Assembly (NCBI GenBank): GCA_016866575.1
Contig: VGMA01000014.1
Coordinates: 1 to 17,657, forward strand
Direction of reading: 5' to 3'
Length of the DNA: 17,657 nt
From: Chlamydiota bacterium
GTDB lineage: Bacteria; Chlamydiota; Chlamydiia; Chlamydiales; VGMA01
In this document: positions 7,235 through 14,365 of the stretch, piece by piece
Numbering within the stretch: the stretch's first letter is position 1
How the letters are laid out: each line of letters opens with the position of its first letter
Made by a program: the position numbers and the translations under genes
Notes under the pieces: generated by a model
Told to the model about the DNA's origin: nothing
Database searches by the model: none
What the model saw: the letters and a program-made list of their open reading frames with translations, nothing else

Positions 7235-8572
7235 ATGATTTATAGGTTCCTAAATAAGATTAAAGAAGAGTACCGCAGCTATTCTAAATGGGAAAAGGTA
7301 TTCATTTTATGCATGATGGTGTGTAACTTTGCTATAACCGGCGAAGCTGCAGTCACAAGAGCTACTAGCAATTCTGTATTTATTGCAGCCTATACAGTAA
7401 AATCTTTTCCTATAGCATGGATCGCTCTAGTCCCTTTAAATCTTTTAATTGTCAGTTTATACAATAGATTTTTACCTACTATAGGTGTGGTATGGATGCT
7501 TTTGACCTCTCTTGCCATTTCTACTTGTATGAATCTTTTTTCCGCTTTCTATTTAGGACATTTCCAGGCGCTTCCTTTTATCTTATATCTTTGGAAAGAC
7601 ATTTTTATTATTTTGATGTTCCAGCAGCTTTGGTCTGTGATCCACTCGACTATCAATATTTCTAGGGCAAGATACCTCTATGGCATCTTTTTTGGCATGG
7701 GAGGACTTGGTTCTATCGCAGGTTCGATGATACCCGGGTTCTTTGCTATGAATTTGGGTTCAGCTAAACTTCTTTTAACGACTATCCCATTTTATGTAGT
7801 TGTAGGCTACTTTTACTATTTTGCGATTAAAACTAGAGAATACATCCCTTTTAGCCAAGACATCTCGCTTTCCAATAAAAGATCGACAGATGTCGCAGGG
7901 GGATTGAAGCTTATTCAAGGTTCAAAACTGCTTCAATTCATTTTGCTTTTGGTCATTTTTATGCAGGTTTCTGCAACGATTTTAGATTACCAATTTGCAA
8001 GAATACTAGAAGCGGAAATACCGCATATGGACAAAAGAACTGAATTTATTGGACGTTTTTTTGGTTTAGTCAATACGGTGAATATTTTCCTTCAATTTCT
8101 CGGTTCTTTTGTTTTATTGAAGTTGATCGGGCTTCGATATTCCCATTTTATGGTTCCGTTCATTCTCTTGTGCAATTGTCTAGGTTACATTTTCCGTTCA
8201 GGATTTGGGATGATGGCGATCACTTTTGCTTCTATTAAATCCTTGGATTACTCTATTTTTGGGATCATTAAGGAGATGCTTTACATCCCCTTGAATGTGG
8301 ATGAGAAGTTTAAAGGAAAGGCGATCATCGATGTTTTTGCTTATAGAACATCAAAAGCATGTGCCTCATTTTTCATATTGGCTATCCAGGTAATTGCTCC
8401 TTTATGGCTTGACACAAGCTTGTCATGGACACTTGTCTGCATTTTTGCTCTTTGGATATTTGCGATCTTCTCAATGTTCAAGTTTTATTATTATGAGGTA
8501 GATAAACAGCCTCAAGCTGCTCTTGAAATAGTAAAACCTATCACATCAACTCCAGCTGTTGAAGCTGATTAG
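7235..8572 (+). CDS. Nucleotide-transporter (NTT/Tlc, ADP/ATP carrier) family membrane protein
   Basis: This is a 445-residue polytopic inner-membrane protein with roughly ten to twelve hydrophobic helices. The overall pattern resembles the bacterial NTT-like group (PF03219/COG3202): an early helix pair ending in TRATSNSVFIAAY, a glycine-rich GIFFGMGGLGSIAGSMIPGF segment in mid-protein, and the late IIKEMLYIPLNVDEKFKGKAIIDVF block. Classical chlamydial ATP/ADP exchangers are about 500 residues or more. This one is shorter and may belong to a divergent NTT-like branch, so nucleotide exchange should not be assumed. The 14-residue charged start and the ITSTPAVEAD tail are soluble. It sits between the ABC pair and the adaptor/outer-membrane factor pair on the same strand, 81 nt after the ATPase. 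No SD is evident. A general MFS-type carrier is the alternative. Confidence 0.75.
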   Translation: MIYRFLNKIKEEYRSYSKWEKVFILCMMVCNFAITGEAAVTRATSNSVFIAAYTVKSFPIAWIALVPLNLLIVSLYNRFLPTIGVVWMLLTSLAISTCMNLFSAFYLGHFQALPFILYLWKDIFIILMFQQLWSVIHSTINISRARYLYGIFFGMGGLGSIAGSMIPGFFAMNLGSAKLLLTTIPFYVVVGYFYYFAIKTREYIPFSQDISLSNKRSTDVAGGLKLIQGSKLLQFILLLVIFMQVSATILDYQFARILEAEIPHMDKRTEFIGRFFGLVNTVNIFLQFLGSFVLLKLIGLRYSHFMVPFILLCNCLGYIFRSGFGMMAITFASIKSLDYSIFGIIKEMLYIPLNVDEKFKGKAIIDVFAYRTSKACASFFILAIQVIAPLWLDTSLSWTLVCIFALWIFAIFSMFKFYYYEVDKQPQAALEIVKPITSTPAVEAD

Positions 8573-8593
8573 CCCTCTTTTCATCCTCAATAA

Positions 8594-8623
8594 GCCAGTA
8601 AAAACAACCCTCTGGCCATTTTT
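8594..8623 (+). terminator. Weak candidate terminator after the NTT-like gene
   Basis: GCCAG (8594-8598) can pair with CTGGC (8612-8616) across a 13-nt loop, followed by CATTTTT. The stem is only 5 bp, so termination would be partial at most. It would reduce read-through into the adaptor gene that starts at 8705. Confidence 0.25.
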
Positions 8624-8704
8624 AAAAAAGTTTATAAAAAATAATTGATAAATATAGACCCGATTCCTATTCTCCGGAATTTAAGTATAACTGGGGGGTA
8701 TCCA

Positions 8705-9793
8705 GTGGATTGGAAAAAATGGATTTTTGTATTGGGTCTTTCAGCTCAGGCAGTGATAGTATTTATGATGATCGTTCTTTTAAAAGAGCTCCGTCAAGAG
8801 CCTGAAGAAATCGATCTATATCCTGAAGTATCTGTAAAAACAGAAGAAGTCGTTAAAGAAAGAGCTTCAGTTCCTTTTTCTCGCTATGTAGAGGGATCTG
8901 GCAAAGTCATCCCATCTTCAGAATATGTGAAAATTAGCGCTCCTATCCAAGGTACAATAGAAGATGTTTTTGTCAATGTTGGGCAGAAAGTTAGTGCAGG
9001 CGATCTTTTGTTTAAAATCGATGATAGTTTGCTTATCTGTCAGCTTCAAGAAAAAAAATCGGAAATGCAAACAACTCTTGCTAAATTAGAAATCATGCAG
9101 CAAGGGGCAAATACTTTTGATCTTGTATTGAAACAAAAAGAGATAGAGCAGGTAAAAAAAGCGCATGAAATTCACCAAAAAGAACATGAAATTTTACTTG
9201 GGTTGTATGAAAAAAATGCCATAAGCAACAGTGAACTTTTTCAGAAAGCTTCCCTGGTCAATAACACAAATGCGCATTTAGAAAAAATACTCGTTGAATT
9301 CGAAAAAATGAAATCAGGTCCCTCTGATCAAGAGCAAAAGCTGGGTAAAGCTTTAATTGAAGAAAGACTTGCTAACTGTAGAACTATTGAAAAACAGATA
9401 GAAGATTGCAAAATCAAAGCGCCTATTGATGGAAGAATCTTTGCTGTAAATATCCATCCAGGGGAATTTTATAATAGCTCTCAAACAGCTGCTATTTATA
9501 TGGGATCAGATGATCCTTTACATCTTAAAGTATACATAGATAAAAAAGATGCGTGGATGGTCAATCCATCGCCTAAGATGAGAGCTGTTGCTTTGCATAA
9601 AGCCAATCCAAAAATCCAATTTTTACTTGAATATGTGGGGGTAAATCCTTGTTTTGCCGAAGGGGAATATCTTGAATTGATATTCTCATTTGACAAGCAA
9701 AAAAATCCCGTGTATTTGGATGAAACATTGGATGTATATATCGAAGCCTCTGAAAAGGCTTTGCTAGATTACCAATTTAGTCATATGAGATAA
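8705..9793 (+). CDS. Periplasmic adaptor (membrane fusion protein), HlyD/MacA/DevB family
   Basis: I start this 362-residue protein at GTG 8705, because GGGGGG lies about 5 nt upstream of it. The in-frame TTG at 8645 has no ribosome binding site and would only add 20 unlikely residues. One N-terminal membrane anchor (about 6-26) is followed by the split lipoyl domain (SGKVIPSSEYVKISAPIQGTIEDVFVNVGQ and neighbours, 65-105, then KAPIDGRIFAVNIHPGEF, 238-255). Between them lies a long Gln/Lys/Glu-rich coiled-coil hairpin (about 110-235). The beta-barrel and membrane-proximal part runs from about 265 to 345. The protein would span the periplasm and join the inner-membrane ABC transporter to the outer-membrane factor, whose gene begins 5 nt downstream. 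DevB and MacA are the closest functional models. Confidence 0.88.
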   Translation: MDWKKWIFVLGLSAQAVIVFMMIVLLKELRQEPEEIDLYPEVSVKTEEVVKERASVPFSRYVEGSGKVIPSSEYVKISAPIQGTIEDVFVNVGQKVSAGDLLFKIDDSLLICQLQEKKSEMQTTLAKLEIMQQGANTFDLVLKQKEIEQVKKAHEIHQKEHEILLGLYEKNAISNSELFQKASLVNNTNAHLEKILVEFEKMKSGPSDQEQKLGKALIEERLANCRTIEKQIEDCKIKAPIDGRIFAVNIHPGEFYNSSQTAAIYMGSDDPLHLKVYIDKKDAWMVNPSPKMRAVALHKANPKIQFLLEYVGVNPCFAEGEYLELIFSFDKQKNPVYLDETLDVYIEASEKALLDYQFSHMR

Positions 9794-9798
9794 TAAAA

Positions 9799-11247
9799 GT
9801 GCAGATATTGCGGTATGTTAAAAGTTTTCTTTTGTTTGGGCTGACTGCTTTTCTTATGATTAGCTGTTTGCCTAATGACGTTGATAATTTTTATACTCCA
9901 ACATTGCCTTCAAATTATTACGTAGAAAGTCTTCCTGGGGAGCGAGTCGATTCAGACACGTGGTGGAGCGACTTTATGGATCAAAATCTTAGTGAGTTAT
10001 ATGCCTACGCCCTGATCCATAATTATGAAATCAGGATTGAAAAAGAGAAATTTCGACAAAAAGGTTTGAAATACGGCATTACACTTGAAGCTCTAGATAC
10101 TTCGATAGGGGGCATAGAAGTTGCTTTTGATATACGCGAAAATGCTCCTGGAAGTGTTTTTTTTCGAGACATCGGATTTTTTTCAAACATGACCAGTTTA
10201 ATCATTCCAGCTGAAACGCTGCTGAATGAAAAAAATCAGTTAAGAATTTTTGATACACAAATAGCCATCGATCTATTTGGTAAAGACAAGTATTTTAGAC
10301 AAAAAGCTTTAAACGATATGGCCGCTGAAGAGAAAAAGCTTTTTGGCCTATATAGAAATCTTCGTTGCGATCTTTCTATGTTGTATACGAAGATAAGAAG
10401 TTTACAGACAAGAAAACACTTACTTGAAGAATACATCTATGACCTTTCTAATTATCTGATCATCTTAGAGTCAAGAATACAAGCAGGTCTAGATCGCAAA
10501 GAAGATTGGAGTTTAGCAACTTCGTATTATGCAAATGCGGAGATGCAGCTCAATCAAATGCAAAGAGATTTTGACGTCGCTAAATTTGAGCTTGCTACAT
10601 TAGTTGGACAAACTGAGATGAGTCAACTTGAAGAAATGCTTGGCATCGACTTCACAATCCCTATGATCAAAGATACGATCTATGCCGGAGCTCCTATCGA
10701 TCTACTTAAAAATCGGGCAGATGTTTTGGAAGCTGAAAAAAAAGTAGATGAGGCTGTTTCTGCATTTGGCATCGCTTGGGCAAATCAATATCCTACGTTT
10801 AGACTCTCTTTTACTTTAGATCAAGCAGCAAGACAAATTTCGCAAACCCTTTCAGCCGCTTCTTTACTCTATGCTCTAGGCTACAACATTCAATACAATA
10901 TTTATGAGCGCTGGAAGCTTACAGCGTATTATCATGTGGCTAAATCAGAATACCGAGAAAGGATTACAGCGTTAAATCAGACTTTAGCTAAAGCTCTTCA
11001 AGAAGTATCGACTTCGCTTATTTTTTTTGCGACTGCTTGCAAACATGAAAATGATGTGATTGATTCATTAGAAAGATTGATAAACTGTTTTGAAGAGAAA
11101 AGGGACTTTTTTAAGGCGAAGGGGACGAGCTTTGTAGGGGTAATTCGTTCTCATCAAGAAAAAATGATTATGCAAGATCGCTTAGATCAAGCAACAGAGG
11201 CAAAAACTCTATCAGGTTTGGATTTGATAAAGAATCTCGGAGGATAA
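9799..11247 (+). CDS. Outer-membrane efflux lipoprotein, NodT/TolC family
   Basis: This 482-residue protein is predicted to be the outer-membrane exit duct of a tripartite exporter. It starts with GTG, 5 nt after the adaptor stop. The N-terminus is a lipoprotein signal (SFLLFGLTAFLMISC) with the lipid-acceptor Cys at 23, as in NodT-type factors. The short linker after it contains FYTPTLPSNYY, then DSDTWWSDFMDQNLSELYAYALIHNYEI, which is the typical OEP start. The second half repeats the architecture and includes PIDLLKNRADVLEAEKKVDEA (about 300-320), the conserved PxxLLxxRPDIxxAE segment with Ala for Pro. Long amphipathic helices elsewhere fit the periplasmic tunnel. Its TAA overlaps the ATG of the malic enzyme gene (TAATG). 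Confidence 0.88.
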   Translation: MQILRYVKSFLLFGLTAFLMISCLPNDVDNFYTPTLPSNYYVESLPGERVDSDTWWSDFMDQNLSELYAYALIHNYEIRIEKEKFRQKGLKYGITLEALDTSIGGIEVAFDIRENAPGSVFFRDIGFFSNMTSLIIPAETLLNEKNQLRIFDTQIAIDLFGKDKYFRQKALNDMAAEEKKLFGLYRNLRCDLSMLYTKIRSLQTRKHLLEEYIYDLSNYLIILESRIQAGLDRKEDWSLATSYYANAEMQLNQMQRDFDVAKFELATLVGQTEMSQLEEMLGIDFTIPMIKDTIYAGAPIDLLKNRADVLEAEKKVDEAVSAFGIAWANQYPTFRLSFTLDQAARQISQTLSAASLLYALGYNIQYNIYERWKLTAYYHVAKSEYRERITALNQTLAKALQEVSTSLIFFATACKHENDVIDSLERLINCFEEKRDFFKAKGTSFVGVIRSHQEKMIMQDRLDQATEAKTLSGLDLIKNLGG

Positions 11248-12848
11248 TGAAGAAGGTTTTTACACCGCTAAGAGGAATGGATTTATTGAGATCTCCTCTA
11301 CTGAATAAAGGGACTGCATTTTCTTTGCAAGAAAGAGAAACGTTTCATCTTCAAGGGCTTTTACCACACCATATTTCTGATATAGAAGAACAAGTTAAGC
11401 GCCGTTATCAAAATTTCTCTTCTAAATTGAGAAATATTGATAAATACCAATTCCTCTCTTCATTGCAAAATAGAAACGAGATTTTGTTTTATCGTTTGGT
11501 GATTGAGCACATCGATGAGATGCTTCCCTTTATTTACACTCCAACAGTAGGGGAAGCGAGTGTTGATTATTCCTTGCACTACTACCAAAGTCGCGGACTT
11601 TATATCTCCCATGATCTTCGTCATTCACTTGATCAATTGTTTTCACAAGTCGACGGCAAAAATGTCGACGTGATTGTGATTACAGATGGTGGAAGGATTT
11701 TAGGGCTTGGAGACATGGGTGTAGGGGGAATGGCTATTTGTGTAGGGAAGCTTGCCCTTTATACCCTTTTTGGCGGTATTTCACCTTATCGCGTTCTTCC
11801 AATATTACTTGATGTGGGGACAAACAATGATATGCTTCTAAAAGATCCTCTTTACTTAGGTGTTCGGCATCAAAGAATCAGTGGTGAAGAGTATGACCAG
11901 TTTGTAGATCAAGTCGTGCACTCAATAAAAAAACACTGCCCTAACGCTCTTTTGCAGTGGGAAGATTTTCCAAGAGAGCATGCATATAAACTCTACCATC
12001 GCTACCAAAAAACTCTTTGTTCATTCAATGACGATATCCAAGGTACTGCAACAGTCTCTCTAGCAGCACTTTTGAGTGGATTGAGAATGGCTGAAAGAGA
12101 TTTTTACAACGAAAAAATTTGCATTTTAGGTGCCGGTTCCGCAGGTCTTGGAATCGCTGAATTACTTGTGGATTATGCTGTATCTAAAGGGCTAAGTAGA
12201 GAGCAAATGTATGAAAATATCTTCTTTGTAGATACCGAAGGTTTAGTACAAAACTCTTATTCTAGGCTTACTGATGAATTAAAGCCTTTTGTCAAAGAGG
12301 GTAAAGAGAGCTTTATGTCTTTAGAGGATGTAGTAAGAGAGTATCCTATTACAACGCTGATTGGCGTTTCTACAAATAAAGGGTCGTTCACTAAATCCAT
12401 CGTAAAAAGGATGCTCAAATATACAAAAAAGCCGATTATTTTCCCTCTTTCCAATCCTACGGAAAAAGCAGAAGCAGATCCTAAAGATCTTTTAAAATGG
12501 ACAGACAACAAAGCGATTATAGCTACAGGAAGTCCGTTTGAAAACATAGCGCAGTGCAATAATGTGCTAGTATTTCCGGCTATAGGACTTGCTGCTTCGG
12601 CAGTAAGAATGAAAGAGATACCGAAGGAATCTTTCTTAATTGCAGCTCAAGTTTTAAGCTCACAAGCTAAAGATGAGTTATTTCCTCCCTTTAGTCAGCT
12701 AAGAGCTGTAACAAGAACTATGGCTTATGCTATAGCCAAAGATGCAATAGAGAGGGGAATCGCACAAGAACATATAGAAAATTTAGAAAGCTGTATAGAA
12801 AGTGCGATGTGGTTCCCGAACTATCCTGATTTATTTGCGGCCGAGTGA
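11247..12848 (+). CDS. maeA: NAD-type malic enzyme (malate to pyruvate and CO2)
   Basis: This 533-residue cytosolic enzyme of the large (eukaryote/SfcA-like) malic enzyme subgroup oxidatively decarboxylates L-malate. Signatures visible in order: RGMDLLRSPLLNKGTAF (9-25), the active-site YTPTVGEA with Tyr97, ITDGGRILGLGDMGVGGM (145-162), GK with the likely general-base Lys168, metal ligands in WEDF (Glu239/Asp240) and FNDDIQGTA (260-268), and the dinucleotide-binding GAGSAG (295-300). NAD rather than NADP preference is inferred from subgroup. The ATG overlaps the preceding stop and GGAGGA lies just upstream inside the outer-membrane factor gene, so translation is coupled to that gene. In a reduced intracellular genome it could let imported C4 acids feed pyruvate and NADH. 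Its end overlaps a small minus-strand gene by 18 nt. Confidence 0.95.
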   Translation: MKKVFTPLRGMDLLRSPLLNKGTAFSLQERETFHLQGLLPHHISDIEEQVKRRYQNFSSKLRNIDKYQFLSSLQNRNEILFYRLVIEHIDEMLPFIYTPTVGEASVDYSLHYYQSRGLYISHDLRHSLDQLFSQVDGKNVDVIVITDGGRILGLGDMGVGGMAICVGKLALYTLFGGISPYRVLPILLDVGTNNDMLLKDPLYLGVRHQRISGEEYDQFVDQVVHSIKKHCPNALLQWEDFPREHAYKLYHRYQKTLCSFNDDIQGTATVSLAALLSGLRMAERDFYNEKICILGAGSAGLGIAELLVDYAVSKGLSREQMYENIFFVDTEGLVQNSYSRLTDELKPFVKEGKESFMSLEDVVREYPITTLIGVSTNKGSFTKSIVKRMLKYTKKPIIFPLSNPTEKAEADPKDLLKWTDNKAIIATGSPFENIAQCNNVLVFPAIGLAASAVRMKEIPKESFLIAAQVLSSQAKDELFPPFSQLRAVTRTMAYAIAKDAIERGIAQEHIENLESCIESAMWFPNYPDLFAAE

Positions 12849-13034
12849 TTTAAGCCACTGAACCTCTTCTATTCTTCCAGGCACATCCATAGACATAGGA
12901 AAATTATTTTTAGCCCAGTCACAAACTCCTGAGGCTTGTTTCATTAGCATTGGATCTTTTGGCTTTTTTTCAGCGTTACTGGAATGAGCTACATGAGTTG
13001 TTTGCTCTGATTTACGAATTCTTGATGAGTCCAT
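12831..13034 (-). CDS. Small hypothetical protein (67 residues)
   Basis: ATG at 13034 is preceded by AAGGGG (13047-13042) with 7-nt spacing. The product is soluble and polar. The first 25 residues are basic and Ser/His-rich and look disordered. The second half, from about residue 30 (MKQASGVCDWAKNNFPMS) to the end (IEEVQWLKSLGRK), looks like a compact helical segment with Trp and one Cys. No family is recognised. It is convergent with the malic enzyme gene and overlaps its last 18 nt. It lies downstream of tpx on the same strand, separated by a 77-nt gap that holds a 10-bp inverted repeat covering its SD. Confidence 0.55.
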   Translation of the reverse strand: MDSSRIRKSEQTTHVAHSSNAEKKPKDPMLMKQASGVCDWAKNNFPMSMDVPGRIEEVQWLKSLGRK

Positions 13035-13041
13035 AAAAACA

Positions 13042-13093
13042 CCCCTTTTCTATTAACCTGCTTTTTTGAGGTTTTTTTAGTCAAGAAAAGGGG
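13042..13093 (-). promoter_or_regulatory. 10-bp perfect inverted repeat: tpx terminator and/or SD-sequestering hairpin
   Basis: CCCCTTTTCT at 13042-13051 and AGAAAAGGGG at 13084-13093 are exact complements with a 32-nt spacer. Read on the minus strand downstream of tpx, the second arm is followed by TG and five U residues, which resembles an intrinsic terminator. The same arm contains the AAGGGG ribosome binding site of the 67-residue gene, so folding would also block its translation. The two uses are not exclusive. Confidence 0.5.
13055..13078 (+). terminator. Candidate terminator for the exporter/malic enzyme transcript
   Basis: AACCT (13055-13059) pairs with AGGTT (13069-13073), followed by an uninterrupted T run through 13078. 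The stem is short (5 bp) but the U-tract is good. It lies about 200 nt past the malic enzyme stop, nested inside the loop of the longer inverted repeat. Confidence 0.35.
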
Positions 13094-13111
13094 AGTTTTA
13101 TATGTAAATCA

Positions 13112-13615
13112 CTAGCCATTAATAGCTTTAAAAGCTTTTTCGTAATTAGGCTCTTCTGTGATCTCTGAAACAAGCTCACTATAAACAACACGATCATTTT
13201 CATCGGCTATGATAACAGATCTTGCTAGCAGCCCCTTTAGAGGACCGCTTTCAATCAAAACGCCATAATGTTTTCCAAAGCTATGGTTTCTCATGCAAGA
13301 AAGAATAGTGAGATTCGCGATGTGATGTTCAAAGCAAAAGCGCTTTTGAGCAAACGGAAGGTCTGCTGAAATGACAATAATGTGGTACTCGGAATGTGCT
13401 TTTGCGAATTCTTGCAATTTTTTGGTTTCCAAGGAGCAAACAGGTGTATCAAGACTTGGTACCGTAGCTATGAGCTTTTTCTTATTTGCAAAGCTAGAAA
13501 GAGTTTTATCATGAAGCTCATGGTCAACTAGTTCAAATTCTTCGATAGTATCACCTGGTTTAGGAAAGCCATGAGCTAAAGTGATTTTTTGCCCTTTAAG
13601 GGTTACGTTGTGCAT
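13112..13615 (-). CDS. tpx: Thiol peroxidase, Tpx-type peroxiredoxin
   Basis: This 167-residue atypical 2-Cys peroxiredoxin reduces H2O2 and organic, especially lipid, peroxides with electrons from thioredoxin. The start at 13615 is set by GGAGG 5 nt upstream and by a promoter whose -10 lies between it and the more upstream in-frame ATG (13651), which therefore cannot be used. The peroxidatic Cys60 sits in PSLDTPVCSLETKK, with the conserved Thr two residues after Asp56. The resolving Cys94 is in AQKRFCFEHH. The later GPLKGLLARSVIIADENDRVVY block is the conserved C-terminal Tpx region. Length matches the family. An extra Cys117 in ILSCMRN is not part of the usual mechanism. It is a single-gene unit, divergent from the 136-residue unknown gene. 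Confidence 0.95.
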   Translation of the reverse strand: MHNVTLKGQKITLAHGFPKPGDTIEEFELVDHELHDKTLSSFANKKKLIATVPSLDTPVCSLETKKLQEFAKAHSEYHIIVISADLPFAQKRFCFEHHIANLTILSCMRNHSFGKHYGVLIESGPLKGLLARSVIIADENDRVVYSELVSEITEEPNYEKAFKAING

Positions 13616-13637
13616 AAATTCCTCCGTTAAAACCCTC

Positions 13638-13667
13638 AGTATAATAGTCAAAATATTATTTTGTAAA
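13638..13667 (-). promoter_or_regulatory. Promoter of tpx (sigma-70 type)
   Basis: On the minus strand TTTACA (13667-13662) and TATACT (13643-13638) are separated by 18 nt, each matching the consensus at five of six positions. The expected start near 13631 leaves a leader of about 16 nt that contains the GGAGG site of tpx. Confidence 0.65.
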
Positions 13668-13671
13668 TCTG

Positions 13672-13700
13672 TTGTTTTATTATTAAGATCCTGTTAAATT
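13672..13700 (+). promoter_or_regulatory. Weak candidate promoter for the 136-residue gene
   Basis: TTGTTT (13672-13677) and TAAATT (13695-13700) are separated by 17 nt. The predicted start around 13707 would be only a few bases before the ATG at 13710, giving a nearly leaderless mRNA. This agrees with the absence of any SD there. Confidence 0.3.
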
Positions 13701-13709
13701 TCTTTATAT

Positions 13710-14120
13710 ATGGAAGAAAGTAAAGAAAAAATTTTAAAAGTTTTTAATGAAAGTACGTCTCTACAATTAGATCAAAAGCTTTTGCCTTTAAAAGCGTTTC
13801 GTATTTTTGCTCTTCAGCACTATTTTGTGTTGCAGCCGCCCTCACCAGAGGTGCTAAAAAATGCAATTACAAGCTTTTCAAAAATAGATTCAAGCAATGT
13901 ATGCAATTTTGAGGGTACGCTGAGCGCTTGCAATTGTTTAGAAAGCCAGGAAATTCACCTTTTTCAAGTAAAAAAAGTTTTTACTGAAAAATTTCATCAA
14001 TTCCAAAACATTAGAAACCTTAAAGTCCCCAATCCCTCGGTCTCTAAGGAAAGGCTTCGCTGCTTCGTAGAAGAGTATGTAAAAGAAAGCATTCAAATTA
14101 ATTTTATTAAAAAGAACTAA
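13710..14120 (+). CDS. Hypothetical protein, 136 residues
   Basis: No family is recognised. The product is soluble, without signal peptide or membrane segment. The first half is mainly amphipathic helix (EKILKVFNESTSLQLDQKLL, then KAFRIFALQHYF). A short region with three clustered cysteines, C64, C73 and C75 (VCNFEGTLSACNC), follows, then a Lys-rich helical C-terminus with KERLRCFVEEYVKESI. The start has no SD, and the only in-frame ATG near the beginning is 13710. It is divergently transcribed from tpx, sharing a 94-nt intergenic region. A strong terminator lies about 70 nt downstream of its stop. Codon choice and composition look like those of its neighbours, so a real gene is likely. Confidence 0.6.
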   Translation: MEESKEKILKVFNESTSLQLDQKLLPLKAFRIFALQHYFVLQPPSPEVLKNAITSFSKIDSSNVCNFEGTLSACNCLESQEIHLFQVKKVFTEKFHQFQNIRNLKVPNPSVSKERLRCFVEEYVKESIQINFIKKN

Positions 14121-14144
14121 TTAATTATTTTAGTGTAATTATTT

Positions 14145-14173
14145 TTGATCTATATTCTTCGTTTTATTATAAT
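14145..14173 (+). promoter_or_regulatory. Consensus-like sigma-70 promoter
   Basis: TTGATC (14145-14150) and TATAAT (14168-14173) are separated by exactly 17 nt: four of six -35 positions and a perfect -10. Transcription would begin near 14180, about 13 nt before a strong terminator hairpin and about 90 nt before the signal-peptide ATG at 14270. It is the best promoter in the window by eye. Confidence 0.65.
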
Positions 14174-14192
14174 TAATAAGGATTTTTCCAGC

Positions 14193-14232
14193 AGGCTCTT
14201 AAGGTTGCCCTTACCTTAGGGGCCTACTTTTT
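14193..14232 (+). terminator. Strong intrinsic terminator (possible attenuator of the GH5 gene)
   Basis: AGGCTCTTAAGGT (14193-14205) pairs along all 13 positions, two of them G-U, with ACCTTAGGGGCCT (14213-14225) around a 7-nt loop. AC and six T residues follow (to about 14233). It can end the transcript of the 136-residue gene. Because a consensus-like promoter fires just upstream, it would also stop that transcript after about 55 nt unless it is bypassed. Confidence 0.75.
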
Positions 14233-14269
14233 TCTATTCAACAACTAAAAAATGTATTATAGGATCGAT

Positions 14270-14365
14270 ATGAGAGCATATTTGATCCTTACTACCTTTT
14301 TACTTTCTTTTACTAATTCGTATGCCCAAACGTTTAAGAAAGGGATTCTATGCATGATGTATTGA
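14270..14365 (+). CDS. Out-of-frame secretion signal ORF preceding the GH5 glycosidase
   Basis: ATG 14270 follows AGGA at a spacing of 5 nt and opens a 31-codon frame. Its first 19 residues are an almost ideal Sec signal peptide: MRAY, a hydrophobic LILTTFLLSF core, then TNSYA with cleavage before Gln20. The frame continues QTFKKGI, then overlaps the GH5 gene in a different frame and ends at TGA 14363-14365. A -1 shift around 14338-14349 would join signal and enzyme seamlessly. No classical slippery heptamer is present, so an indel in the genome or in the sequence is the simplest explanation. Alternatively this is a real leader ORF that couples translation to the GH5 start. Confidence 0.6.
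   Translation: MRAYLILTTFLLSFTNSYAQTFKKGILCMMY

Noticed and set aside
12257..12559. Minus-strand ORF of 100 codons
   Set aside because: It is antisense to the conserved NAD-binding half of malic enzyme.
14121..14349. tRNA or larger structured RNA in the longest gap
   Set aside because: No cloverleaf or T-loop sequence is present. The only strong structure is the 13-bp terminator hairpin, reported separately.
14331..14352. Programmed -1 ribosomal frameshift site joining signal peptide to GH5
   Set aside because: The sequence AAGAAAGGGATT in the zero frame does not contain an X-XXY-YYZ slippery heptamer, so an indel or separate start is more likely.
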